The notes under the pieces were generated by a model. That model made no database searches. It was given only the letters and a program-made list of their open reading frames with translations, and was not told the origin of the DNA. Below, one piece after another: positions 11,920 to 24,917 of a DNA stretch of 64,000 bases (position 1 is its first letter; each line of letters begins with the position of its first letter). The DNA comes from Dolomedes plantarius. Its lineage: Eukaryota > Arthropoda > Arachnida > Araneae > Dolomedidae. Position numbers and translations under genes: made by a program. Where the stretch lies: positions 49,267,390 to 49,331,389 of the forward strand of contig OU015493.1 in the NCBI GenBank assembly GCA_907164885.2. The letters are read 5' to 3'.

Positions 11920-13005
11920 AATATTATACATGATGCTATAGAAATTCCAGAACTGAGAAGCTCAATGACCTAAAGTGTTTGAGGAGACCGTCTGAAGAAT
12001 CAAATGCAGAGAGAATTCCATATTTTGAACCTAATGACCGAATAGGGAATGCAGAATCGGGTATCCCGAGTACTGAGGGGGAAATTTTGAAACCGAAAGC
12101 CCGATTCGAAGGGTTATAGAACGAAGTATTCGAAAATAGCAGATCTTAGGTTTAAAGGACAACATTTTAATGAGAATATACAGTTTTAACATTATTCACA
12201 GTTTCTCACCATCTAGATCTTTGGAACTCTTTGTCTTAAACGCATCCACTGTATTAACTACTAGATCATCGCCAACCATCTTGGAAGTTAATCCCTTCTG
12301 GCTGTCAAATGATATGACATTGAGTCTTTGGTTTTTTAAATTATTTCGTGTAAATTTTGAAAAGAAATTTTATCTATTGCAGTGATAAACCGCAAAAAAT
12401 CGAAGGCATTTTACGTTATTTAAAATTAAGCATTCTAGACTTTGACGAATTTCTAATCTAGTGTCAAATTGAAAATAAGAACATAAAATCAACACACACA
12501 ATTCGGTAATTTCTAGTTTTAGAACCTATTTCCGTAAAGTAAAATTAATTTTAAATCCATATTTTAATTTTTCCTTGCACAATAAACTAAAATTCTTTAC
12601 ATTGTAAACTAATATAGTTTTTTCCATTATATAGGGCAAAAGTTCATGTATTTATTCAAACAGGGGAAATTCACTGGGTACCCAGTTCCGGAAAAAACTG
12701 GAGAATCGAAACACGGTACGGCAATCCCTTTGACCTAACAAACAGGGAAGACGAATGAAAACTGAGAATAGAAAGTTGTAAGAAAATTTTAAAAATGTGA
12801 TGGAAGATATTATTCTTTCCGTGATCCAACTCGAATGAGTAATGAAATGTAAGTGTAGATGTAATTCAGCTTACAGTGCTTACGCTTTTTTCGTGCACTC
12901 ACATGCCATTTTAAACTAAATGATATGGTCCTGTTTTGTTTTAAGAAGAATGATTTACCTTGTTGTACTTTGTTTGCATGAATAAAATTCAAATATAAAT
13001 CATCC

Positions 13006-13006
<1 letters not shown>
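11919..13006. other. Non-coding part of copy B
   Basis: Counterpart of 8603-9690, with scattered substitutions and small indels. No coding signal. Confidence 0.5.

Positions 13007-13058
<52 letters not shown>
13007..13058. repeat. (TA)n microsatellite
   Basis: Pure TA at the end of copy B. Confidence 0.93.
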
Positions 13059-13060
<2 letters not shown>

Positions 13061-13122
13061 CGCGTGCGCGCGCAGACACACACACACACACCCATATATA
13101 CATATACACACACACACACATT

Positions 13123-13215
<93 letters not shown>
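13059..13215. repeat. Compound GC/CA/TA microsatellite
   Basis: Begins CGCGTGCGCGCGCAG, an alternating purine-pyrimidine stretch that could form Z-DNA. ACAC runs with CCCATATATACATA spacers follow, then about 80 bp of TA. Confidence 0.92.
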
Positions 13216-13217
<2 letters not shown>

Positions 13218-13227
13218 TTAAATACAG

Positions 13228-13362
13228 TGAGGACGCTTGTTTTGTGTACTCACCGGCCATTTCAGATTAAGTGATATGGACCTGCTTTGCTTCAAGGAGA
13301 CAGGTTTATCTTGTTTTACCTTGTTTTATATAATTAAAATTCAAACTTCCATCATCCTCAAA
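13228..13362 (+). repeat. Diverged third copy of the end of the duplicated unit
   Basis: TACAGTGAGGACGCTTGTTT through TTCCATCATCCTCAAA aligns with 12870-13010 (TACAGTGCTTACGCTTTTTT through AAATCATCCTGAA). I estimate roughly three quarters identity. Shared landmarks are GCACTCACatGCCATTT-like sequence, GATATGG..CCTG, CTTGTT.TAC.TTGTTT and AATTCAAA. It is much older than the copy A/copy B pair. Confidence 0.75.
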
Positions 13363-14255
13363 AGAACAGAGACATACCTTTAACCTGTTTTCTGTTCAAA
13401 AGTGCGATATGAGAATGTACCTTTTCCCTTTTTAAAAAAAGTAATATCGTGACGATAAATACGTGAATACAAATACAATGCAAAAATAAATACGTGCCAT
13501 AAGATATAAAAATAAACACAGAATGAGTATAAAAGGTAACAGATAAGTGCATCAGCAATACATTAAAATGAGACATCGCTTTAAACATATTCTTATAAAT
13601 AACACAAATACAACACGGCCATTTACTAAACATCTTTATCTGTGAAGCGTCGAGCATATGGTAACTACAACTTCCATTATTTTACTTATCAAAATGACTT
13701 ATAGTCTATATTCCCGCAATGAAATTTATCACGAGCCGGGATTTTTTCCTGCTTTTGATGTCTCTGAGACACGATCAGTGTCACTTGAGACTTGATGCAA
13801 GAATAGATTATTCTGTAAAACACAATAATAATACGATGCCGACATTATATTTCGAGGTGGTCTTGAAAATAGTTATTTTTCGAAATGTAAGATTACGTAA
13901 AAGTATGATTTCAGGTGAATGATATATAGAGACAAGTATATATAACATTTGCTTGATTGCATGATTACTTTTCGAAATGGATTTACTGAGTAAAATGAAT
14001 GGATTTGCAATAACATTTTTTTTCATGCTCACCTTTATGTCTTTCAAAAGAAATATTATTATCAGAGCACAACCTTTCGTAGATTTTTTCTCTTTAGTGT
14101 AGCGGTATGAAGATTTGCCTGAGCAAATTTGAAACGTTTCGTGATTGTATAATAATGGAATAAAAGAAAAGTCTGGTGACGACTGCTACATTTTATCTTA
14201 CAGTACTCATATGTATATGCTTTCTGTTAATTATTCTAATTTATTCCATAAACTG
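13363..14255. other. AT-rich spacer
   Basis: No convincing reading frame and no repeat recognised. Confidence 0.5.
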
Positions 14256-14983
14256 TTAAGAGGACAGTGGACTTTCAAAATGGAGAAATTTGTCCAAAAA
14301 TTCGATTTTTTTATTTTATTGAATTCTGAAACTACGGACGAGTAGGAATGTGTTGCAAAAATAATTTTAAATTTCTGTGATTACTTTCCTAGTTATTGGC
14401 ATTTGTATTTAATTTAGATATTATGTGGTTACTAATAGCAATAACTTTAAATGTGTTTTTCTCAAAATAAAAAAATTTTCATGTCGTACGAATATTCAAA
14501 CTGCTCCAGGCGCATTTCTAATTATCGTATTGCTTTGAAATTTAAATTTTATATACTTAACTGTATATCAAATAAATCTTTTTGAAAAAATTTTGCTTCG
14601 TAGCTGAGAATTTCTAAATTTTGTACTTGAATAGATGATTTATAGGTATTTTGCGTAATAAAAAGGGTGTTTTCACTATTATTATTTTTTCTCTTTATAT
14701 TTTTAATGAAAGCTTAAAATAAACATAAGTTTCATTGTTAGTTCTATAAGGTATCCTATAAATAAAAATTACCTTATTATATGCAAAAGAAATTCGCATG
14801 GAACATTTTTAACTAGGCCAATTTTTGATACAATAAATAATTCATAATTTAGAAAATTATTAATATTTCATCTATAAATTTTACCCACTTTTACATATCT
14901 ATGGTACTAATCACAAATTCAAATTTCAAGCAAATCCATTCAAAACAAAAAAAGTTAGGTTTGAAGGTTCACTGTCCCCTTAA
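14256..14983. mobile_element. TTAA-flanked MITE, 728 bp
   Basis: Left end TTAAGAGGACAGTGGACTTT (14256) and right end at 14983, read inverted, TTAAGGGGACAGTGAACCTT. The inverted repeat is about 20 bp with three mismatches and TTAA lies at both borders. Interior is AT-rich with no transposase. It carries AATAACTTTAAATGTGTTTT about 184 bp from the left end. A near-identical word lies about 174 bp from the TTAA end of the element at 42829-43560, in opposite orientation. TTAA borders suggest piggyBac-type mobilisation, which is an inference. Confidence 0.8.
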
Positions 14984-15640
14984 GCAAATAAGAGATTTAA
15001 CACTTTCTGGAATTCATATTTGAAAATAATTAAATAGATGAAATAAGTTTAATTAGGTATTGCATAGCTATAGTACTGCTTTTATCTCCGAAAAATGTAC
15101 CTATTATTTTATCAAATTAGTGACTGATATTTTTAAAATACAAAAATCATTTAACAAGGAAAGCTACTCACAAAACCAATTACTTAGGTGGGAATTAAAC
15201 GTGTCAAAATCTCCAGAATCATTGGTATAATTTAGACAAACTATCGCATCAATCCATTCAAGCTTTATTGATTACAAAGAATAAAATCTCAGATATTAAA
15301 ATTTGAAATACGTGGCAACCCCATATATTTTTCATTTTGAAATGTATAAAACTAGGGGTAGATTAAAAAGGGAGTTAGAAAATAACTCAAAAGACTCCGA
15401 TTGTGATTGATGAAGCTGAATCATTTTTTGAAAAGTATTGGTTCAAGAGATATCGCACTTAAACTATACAAATACGAACAATTAATTTTTTTAAAGTAAA
15501 AGTTATTACTTGGAAGGAATTATTCTTTAAATTGTATGAATCATCCTCTCATTTAAAATTCAGTGTGATTATATTTTTAATCTAGCCTTTGCAATATTAT
15601 TGAGTTGACCCTAAAGTGCTCTTGGTTTTTTTCATTAAAA
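14984..15640. other. AT-rich spacer
   Basis: No coding signal. It borders the decayed mariner on its C-terminal side, and I could not find that element's inverted repeat here. Confidence 0.45.
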
Positions 15641-15649
15641 TAAAAATAA

Positions 15650-16560
15650 TATTATATACAAAGATATAACTATAATAATGTATTGACCCTTTTGTTCAAT
15701 AACTATCTGCCATTTTATTCCATGCAATTTCAGAATTCCCATTTCTAAGAACATCTGACAATTTCTCCATAAAATATTTAAACTGGGATTTGACAGTATT
15801 ATCTGAAATGATGATTTTACCTTAAAATGAGTTTTAAACAGCCCGAAATAAATGGTAGTCAGATGGGGCAATATTATAGCTGTATCGTGGATGTGGTAAG
15901 ATATCACAGCCAAGCTCCAATCGTGGAAAGCTAATAGTTGACGAGTGACTAAAGATGCCTGCGGTTTCCCATTGCCATGATGGAAAAAATGCTTCATTTT
16001 TTCTACTTTTACCAATTATTGGAATTCCTGTTGCAAAGTATCTTTCGGTATTGCTAGTTACTGAAAGTACACATTGGAAGTTATCGTTTTGCTCCTTGGT
16101 AAAAAGACCAAAATAATCAGTTCCTAAATAATAATCTTACCAAACTGATAATATGACCTTCTTTTGATGAATTTCAACTTTTGATGTTGGTTGAGCTGGC
16201 TCAACAGGCTTTGAACATGTTCTTTTGCATACAGCGTTAATGTAAACATTCCATTTTTCCTCACTAGTTATAAATTGTTCAAAAATGGATCATTTTGGTT
16301 ACGAATTAAAAGTAAATCAATTATTTTGATACGCCATGGCAAAGGAACTTTTCATTTTATATCCAAACATTAAGCTTTTTCAAACAATTATCAGTGGTAG
16401 TTTTGGATGAATTTTGAATAATAGCAAGCTATGTGAGGATCAGCGTAAATTAGAGCTTTTAATTTACCATCAACAACTTTCGTAGAATATCTACTACCTC
16501 CAAAAGTAGTTTCCGGTCAACCCAATAGTTCAAGATTAATACCTTTTTGCAAATGAAGGG
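15650..16560 (-). pseudogene. Mariner-like transposase, heavily decayed
   Basis: Read on the minus strand, mariner landmarks appear in order over ~900 bp. They are a GRP-like linker (PETTFGGSRYSTKVVDGKLK, near 16510), the LKALIYADPH region, RNQNDPFLEQF before SEEKW (mariners have DEKW; the D is lost), CSKPVEPAQPTSK, HQKKVILSVW, and HGNGKPQASLVTRQLLAFHD (HDNARPH motif lost). Near 15650-15740, MEMGILKLHGIKWQIV and GQYII-type C-terminal words follow. Many stops and frameshifts interrupt it. The longest open piece is 15635-16015. Its own inverted repeats are not recognisable. Confidence 0.82.
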
Positions 16561-16784
16561 TAAAATATCGACTAAATAGAAAGAAAGACATTTGGAGAAA
16601 AACATACATAAAAGAAATCTGCTTAAAAGAAAAAATATGATATATATAAAAAGAGTGTGAAGGAAACAAGCTACTATCACGAAACTTAAGATGTATGTAG
16701 TGTATGAGGATATAAGCAAATGATTACAAATTCAGAAGAACAGACCGTTTTGTTACGAAGATATGGCATGAAAAATGTTACAAA

Positions 16785-17810
16785 TCAGTAAGTAGTATAT
16801 CCACATCTGGCAGCTATACAAGCCGACACACGGCGTTGCATAGAATCAGAGAGGTCACCTATGACCTCCTGCGGAAGATCATGCCACAATATTTGCAACT
16901 GGGCAATTAATTAACCAGTATTCCGGGACAGCTGCAGTTGCCTTCCAAGCACGTCCCAGACGTGCTATATTAGCGAAAGGTCTCGTGACCTCGCAGGCCT
17001 TGGGAGTACGTCATATACTTGAAGACATTGTTGGGAGAGTCACGCAGTATCTGGACGAGCGTTGTCTTGCTGATAAATGTCACCTGAACGACTTGATAGC
17101 AGAGGCAGTACAAGTGACGTTAAAAACTCGTCCACGTAACTGCGTGCCGTCAAAGTGCGTTGAAGAATGACTAGAGGTGATCGTGTGTTCGAACAAATCG
17201 CTCCCCACACTGTCACACCTTGTGTAATCGCCGTCTGCCTCTCGACAACAAATGCCGGATCGGACCGTGGCCTGGGCGCCTCCACACGCGTATATTCTGG
17301 TCCTCACCATTGAGACTGAATCGGAATTCATCGCTGAAGATGACACGCGTCCAGTCGGTCACACTCCAGCTTATCCGAGGTCGGCAAAAATCCAATCGAC
17401 ACTGCCTATGATGTGGGGTCAGTGGTAGCCGTCTTAATGGACGTCGGCTCCTTATACATGCGCCTGCCAGTCGTCTCCGAATGGTTTCCCTTGATATCAC
17501 CGTATGTCTGGAAGGTTGGTAAATGGCGTCGAACCGATTGTAGCGACGTTGTTGGTGCGGACGTAACCGCTCTTCTGATTGCGCGATCCTCGCGCGCATT
17601 TGTATTCCTGGGACGCCCTGATCCTCCGTTACGGTAGACTATCCCTTCCGTGATTCATTGTTGCCAACACCGAGCAACAACCATATCGCTCCGACCGAGG
17701 TGGCGGCCGATACGCTTGTTCGACCAACCTGCTTCTCTGAGGCAGACTATACGCCTCCTCTCAAAGTCCGACAATTGTTCGCACTGTCGCCGGTTACGTC
17801 TCAGAGGCAT
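16785..17810 (-). pseudogene. Second Tc1-like transposase family, decayed
   Basis: Starts on the minus strand at 17810 with MPLRRNRRQCEQLSDFERRR and a helix-turn-helix like that of the 10566 transposase, but the sequence is clearly different. A TGA stop follows CWQQ. The frame then shifts near 17500 to SRETIRRRLAGACIRSRRPL, through IFSDEFRFSLNGED, and shifts again to WGAICSNTRSPLV and YQQDNARPDTA. In LSLI-stop-HVWD the catalytic glutamate codon is a TAG (plus-strand CTA at 16975-16977). It ends SACIAARCGYTTY with TGA at 16785. A right-hand end ...TTTTGTGACAGAG at 18093 abuts a TA tract, but no matching left end is visible. Confidence 0.88.
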
Positions 17811-18092
17811 CTCTAGTCACAATACCGTCCAAGTCATCCATCGAAGATTGGTTTGGGGGTTATCGTCAATCTAAAATTGGTTTAGATTAACCTTATGTCA
17901 CGAGGAATCGTGCTTTTAAACTCTCCTAGCTGCTCATCTCATATGCGCATAGCTCGCTTACCCATGTCTCAATGGCATCGGAATTTTAATCATTTGCATA
18001 TCTCTAACCAGACTACATTCCTGTCTAGTTTCGTGAAGTAGCTCGACTTCTGGGTAGCTGCTTCTGGGTGCAAATATGTTTTTTGTGACAGA

Positions 18093-18093
<1 letters not shown>

Positions 18094-18181
<88 letters not shown>
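18094..18181. repeat. (TA)n microsatellite
   Basis: About 88 bp of TA adjoining the right end of the decayed Tc1-like element. Confidence 0.95.
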
Positions 18182-18189
<8 letters not shown>

Positions 18190-19176
18190 AATAACACAAG
18201 AAAAAACGTTCGATTATAGTTGCTGCGTAGTAAAATGTCCGTGACTTGTTTTTCTCCCTTTTTTCTAGTTTATTGATTCTCAACCGTATCAGATTAATAA
18301 AAAAATACTGATAAGAAACTGTTTTTACTGTAAGTATTTTTTATAAAAACCAAAGTCACTTTTAGACACCGATCTTTACTTGTATTTATAATATGATATT
18401 TTGTACTTATCAGAACGTGATCAAAAATTCAGCAAAATCTGTAGCTTTAAAATAGATTTTATTACATAACTGTGTATTTGTCAACCATCTTTCTAAAAAA
18501 AACATGTCTATAACGAGCTGTCAAAATACAGCAGATTCAAAAAACTTAATATCAGAATTACGGAACACCCAGCGAAATTGGATATTTCGAGTTTCCGATA
18601 TCTAACGTTCCTAAGAATATGCCATTTACTATTTGACCACTTCATTGAGAAAGAACATCCTCCGACCCTTTGTTAACTATATAAATCAATATTACCTTAT
18701 ATCCTACCCCAACATATATACTTTTTTCCTATAAAACTCCGAAATTTCATTTATGTAATAATGGATGATAAATGGAAAAAGGAAGGTGATTTTTCATTCT
18801 TTTCAAACTTTCTCCATCTCAGAAATAAAAAAAAGTAGCGTTTTAGGGGGGAATTTCCTTCTTTCAGATGCATTGGACACTTTATAAAAGTGACTTCCCA
18901 CAGTGAATTTGGGATGCTAATGTTTATTTCCGAGCTATGTAGAGATGGATATATGTTGAAGGAGGGTATTAGGAATGGAACTGTTATTTTTCGTTAATGG
19001 TTCTCCTTTACTGTAATTTGCTCTTTGTAGTGAATTCAAAACAAAATGCTAACAGCTGTTGAAATAATAATGCCGATCATAGAACCAAAATAAATAGTAA
19101 CTTCATTTATCTTAGCTTTCCCGCATCAGGATCTCTTTTTAACGTCCAATAACAGGAAATTATATCTATATCTCCC

Positions 19177-19178
<2 letters not shown>
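18182..19178. other. AT-rich spacer
   Basis: About 1 kb without coding signal or recognised repeat. Confidence 0.5.

Positions 19179-19220
<42 letters not shown>
19179..19220. repeat. (TA)n microsatellite
   Basis: About 40 bp of TA. Confidence 0.9.
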
Positions 19221-19223
<3 letters not shown>

Positions 19224-19552
19224 CAAGCAAGCAATCTAGTTGACCTTCATCCACCAAGTAATTTGGTTGCACAAACATGTATTTCCAAGTAACAACACAA
19301 CAGCAAATTAAGGGTATAGGAAAATGTGACAACAGGCTGTGACAAGTTTAAAATCAGGGTGTAGGGATTTTCTACTCCATTATTTCATTAAATTGTTTGA
19401 AAGTTTTCTATTTTATTTCTGCGGCCTAATGAAAATGTATAGAAATACAAGGGTAGACCTGTAAACGAGTAAGGGGCTGTACAACAATGGTAGAATTTTC
19501 ATTCTATAAATGTAAATTGTACTTATAATATGTAAAATAACAAATCCCGATG
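19221..19552. other. Spacer
   Basis: About 330 bp, nothing recognised. Confidence 0.4.
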
Positions 19553-21320
<1,768 letters not shown>

Positions 21321-21324
21321 ACAA

Positions 21325-22700
21325 CTAAAACTCGATTGACATCTTCCCAAATCATCCAGATATTGCGACAACTTTACAGAATTTAGGTCTAACTTATTTT
21401 GAGGATGCCGAAGAAGTAACTTGGGCAGATTATCTTGACGAAAATGGCAGTTTACGGTGAGGATTCGGAAAAGGATGTTTTTAAAAAGCTAAAAATTTTA
21501 TAGGTTAGAAAAAATAAATTAGGATTTTTTTTTCTTTTCATCTTGATAATACTTGCTTATTTTTAACACTAGAAAGACGGCTGCCGTCATTTTGACGGTT
21601 TCGGACATACTACTGAGCGCTATGTCTATATATATGTCCTCAGGCTTATATTATTTTATGACTTTTGCTAATTTTAAGCGAAATATGCACACAGATTAAA
21701 AAAATTATATTCGACAGTAAAGAGGGGGGAGGGAAGTGTGTTGTACTACACCTTCTGAGACTGAAAGCCGTCAATTTACGGCAATATAGAAAACAGGCAG
21801 AAATCTTTAAAATAATGCCGGAAAAATTTTAGTTACTTTTCGTCTCTTCCCCCTGTTGCAAATAACAGAAATATTGGCTCTTCGGAAATATTGGTGTTGA
21901 AAAATAAGCACTGCACAAACCATGCATATATTTTTACTGATAAACCATACCAGGTTGTCAGCTCGGCATACCTGCATAACAATATATCTAAATATAAGCT
22001 AATTTATTATATATTGGTATGAAATAGTTCAAAATTTAAAGTATTTAACCATTTAGAAAAAGCACTAATTTTTTTTAAATTCTTGATTTTATTCTTAACC
22101 GTCAAAATGACGGAGTTCAGTCTTTATAGTAAGAAAAAAAATCCCGTCTTTCTAGTGTTAAACGGTACGGCCGGCTTCAGTTGCGGTACCTTATCATATT
22201 CATTCTGGATTTGCTCCTTTAGGGATTTTTGTTTAAGCCCAAACTCAAATACTGACGTTTCTGTTGACATCCTCGTAAATCATTTAAATATTGCGACAAC
22301 TTTATAGACGTAATAAAACGCAATAAATTTTTGGATATACTGCGCACTTTAAGTTAAGCATGAAGAGAGAGGTAGCAGCTCCGATTGTTAGATTTCGCAT
22401 TTTTTGAACATACCAAAGAAGTAAATTTGCTAGATTTTGTAGATGAAAATGGTAGATTACGCTGAGGTCATCTATGAAGATGTTTCTAAAATTCTGAAAA
22501 TTATATAGGTTAGGAAAAAAAAACTAAACTACGTATGGTTTATCTGTTTCACGCTTATACTACATCTACTTATTTTTAAAAGGTGAAATAGAGTTTTAGA
22601 GGGAATTTAATTGAGAAACCTTACTATCATATTCCTCTGGACTTTGAACATTTAAATTTTTTCTGTCCCAAACTCAGGAACTAACATTTCGGAAAAAAAA
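21325..22700 (+). repeat. Old, diverged tandem repeat interrupted by a MITE
   Basis: The stretch TTGACATCTTCCCAAATCAT ... GATGAAAATGG-type ... TTATAGGTTAG ... ACTTGCTTATTTTTAA (21325-21566) is echoed at 22264-22585. The echo reads GTTGACATCCTCGTAAATCA, ATATTGCGACAACTTTATAG, GAAGAAGTAA/AAAGAAGTAA, GACGAAAATGG/GATGAAAATGG and TTATATAGGTTAGGAAA. A third partial echo starts near 22590 (CTTACTATCATATTC..CTGGA.TTTG). Units are several hundred bp and strongly diverged. The TTAA-flanked MITE at 21563-22161 sits at the end of the first unit. Confidence 0.65.
21563..22161. mobile_element. piggyBac-like MITE, 599 bp, TTAA borders
   Basis: Left end TTAACACTAGAAAGACGG and right end CCGTCTTTCTAGTGTTAA give a 14-bp perfect inverted repeat inside TTAA target duplications. 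Just inside each end is a palindrome (CCGTCATTTTGACGG on the left, CCGTCAAAATGACGG on the right). Another (CCGTCAATTTACGG) lies near 21768. TTAA targets and ends of the CACTAGAAAG/CCCTAGAAAG kind are known for piggyBac elements. No transposase is present, so it is non-autonomous. Confidence 0.88.
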
Positions 22701-23300
22701 ACTAAGGACACCTTTTTAAAGAGGAAGAATATATATTTAAAATTTTTTTTTAGATATTTAAGTCTCTTTATCATCTAAAATCTGGTTGTTTTAACGTTTT
22801 TCCAATTGTACAGCCCGTACCCCTTTAAGGTAACAGTCAAGGAAATAAACCATTTTAGAAGTATGCATACCAATATCAATAGCTTTAAGTTTGAATTTTT
22901 CTGTTTTATAACTAATTTTTAATTGCATAGCAGTACATTCTTAATTACTTTTGTAACTGCTTCCGTACTGGGATACTTTTCCTATATATCTTGCGATTAA
23001 CTGATGCGTAATAAAACTATTTTACTCCATCAGCTCATAGAGAAAATTGATAGGAAATCTGCAAGCTAAAACAGGATTTATTGACTCAAAATCGCGAAAA
23101 AAATCATGGGTTGTGATTTTGGGGATTTTAGAAATTTTTATGATTTTAGTGGCTTATACACACACATATATAAAAACAAGATTAAAAGACTATGTATAAT
23201 ACATGTTTAAATATGCAGTTTTAATTTGAAGATATTATAATAATAATCAGAGAATGTCAACAGTAGCACTTTTCTAAAGGTATCCTCAAGGTGATAGCTT
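22701..23300. other. AT-rich spacer
   Basis: No coding signal or repeat recognised. Confidence 0.45.
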
Positions 23301-23309
23301 TCATTTAGG

Positions 23310-23962
23310 ATAGGTATTACAACGGAGACCCCTTGCCTTGGGGGTCGATGGAAGTTTAACAAGGGTTTATAGCCTTCCAGGGGTCTATTGGGGGTCTATG
23401 ATAAATTTCTCTGTTTTAAAATTTATTTTTTTAGGAATGTAATTTTTAGATAATAATATCCGTTTTAATATGTATAAATACAGATTTGTATAGGGCGGAG
23501 TGATCCATGCCTCTAAAGTCGAATGTCATGACGATTTTGTATATGCCTCGAATGCCGGCGTCGGCAATTATTTGTGTACCAATACTAGGCAGAACTGGGG
23601 AAATGCACTGGACCTTAAACAGCACAGGGGTCTTCCCGATGCATCCAACCAGAAGCAGTTTAATTTTTCTCTTGGCATAGTTTCGGCAATTACAGTATGT
23701 GTTTCTAAAATCTTGTTTATATTTGTGAAATTAAAAATCAAAATAGTATAAAAATAATAAAACATAAACCTAATGAACCATTTTTTCTAATTTTTTGTTC
23801 ATATTCTCAGTTAAATTTTTATCTTTAAGTGTTTTACGTGCAATTATTAGTATTTTAATTATGTTGTATGCTGTACATAATAGAGAAAAATGTGAAGGGG
23901 TCGATGAAGAAAATCATTCTTTTAAAAGGGGTCGATGTAGGAAAAATATTGGAAACCCCTGT
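23310..23962. mobile_element. Possible hAT-like remnant (right end only)
   Basis: The right side ends GGAAACCCCTG, which read inward is CAGGGGTTTCC, a typical hAT-type terminus. GGGGTCGATG is repeated at 23341, 23898 and 23929, as in subterminal repeats. The left end is not clear: a candidate near 23316 reads GGAGACCCC. The 83-codon frame at 23500-23751 does not resemble a transposase that I can recognise. Confidence 0.35.
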
Positions 23963-23974
23963 TTTAGAATATTA

Positions 23975-24590
23975 GGCCGTCCGCACACGGAGCGACTCAA
24001 AGGAAACTCAACTGGTTAGTGACTGAAATTGCTTGTCGGTTGCAAACTCGTTAGTGATGCGGCTCCGCACACGAGCAGACTCAAAAGTGATTCAAATCAA
24101 TAGTTTGCGACCTGTCATGGAAGGAAGAACATCATTATTCCGGGCTTTATTTTTAGTTAAATTATTATCAGAAATTAATTTATTTAAAAAAATCGTCACA
24201 ATAGATTGTCTTTGATCAATCGTTTTAAAATGGACTGTATATATGGACGCACATATTCCATACAACAAAAAACGTTAGAATTTCATTCCATCGCCAGGCA
24301 GAAGTCACGTGACTCGTGTACGTCATTTGGCAGCTTGCCAAAAAGAGCGGCTGTAACATAGATTGTGTAATAACACGCACAACGCAAGAGAAACTGGCGA
24401 CTGAAGTTGCTAGCGACTCGACACGTTGAGTTGCCTGCGACTGATTACAAACGCGTTGCTGACGGGTTTGTAACCAGTTGCGCCGTGTGCGTGGCTCCAT
24501 TCAATTACATAGGTTACGACTGATCACGGGCGGGTTTTTGATTGGAGTCGGTTATCAGTTTCTTTTGAGTTGCTCCGTGTGCGGACGACC
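23975..24590. mobile_element. MITE with 37-bp TIRs and GACTC-rich subterminal repeats
   Basis: Left end GGCCGTCCGCACACGGAGCG continues ACTCAAAGGAAACT. The right end read inverted is GGTCGTCCGCACACGGAGCA continuing ACTCAAAAGAAACT. TA borders both sides (23973, 24591). A second inner set of the same words (GCTCCGCACACGAGCAGACTC on the left; CCGTGTGCGTGGCTCC and AACTGGTTACAAACCCG on the right) makes the arms repetitive. No coding sequence. I cannot decide the superfamily: PIF/Harbinger-like ends are possible, but the target duplication is not diagnostic. Confidence 0.78.
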
Positions 24591-24917
24591 TAAATCTTAT
24601 TGTTATTCACGAGCGTTTAGAAATAATTTTCGCTCAGATAATATCAAAATCGCAGAGCCAGGCAAAGCAGGCTTGCATCGGTTGCAAGCTATGTGGGATC
24701 CGGACTGCACATGGATCCCAGACAAAAGGAAAACAAAATAAGAAATTAGGAAGAAATATTGTTAATTGACTAAAATTAATTTCATTTTACAAACTCGCTC
24801 TGAATTTCACAATCCAAGCACAGAACTTGCAATACTGATGGCACACTTATATTGTGGCTGTGGTAACCATACAATGACATGATATGATTAGGAACTATGG
24901 ATATTTGAAATTTTATA
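24591..24917. other. Spacer
   Basis: Contains the 3' part of an open frame continuing out of the MITE (24478-24741) that I do not regard as a gene. Nothing else seen. Confidence 0.4.

Noticed and set aside
23500..23751. 83-codon frame as a transposase piece
   Set aside because: No hAT or other transposase motif could be identified in it.
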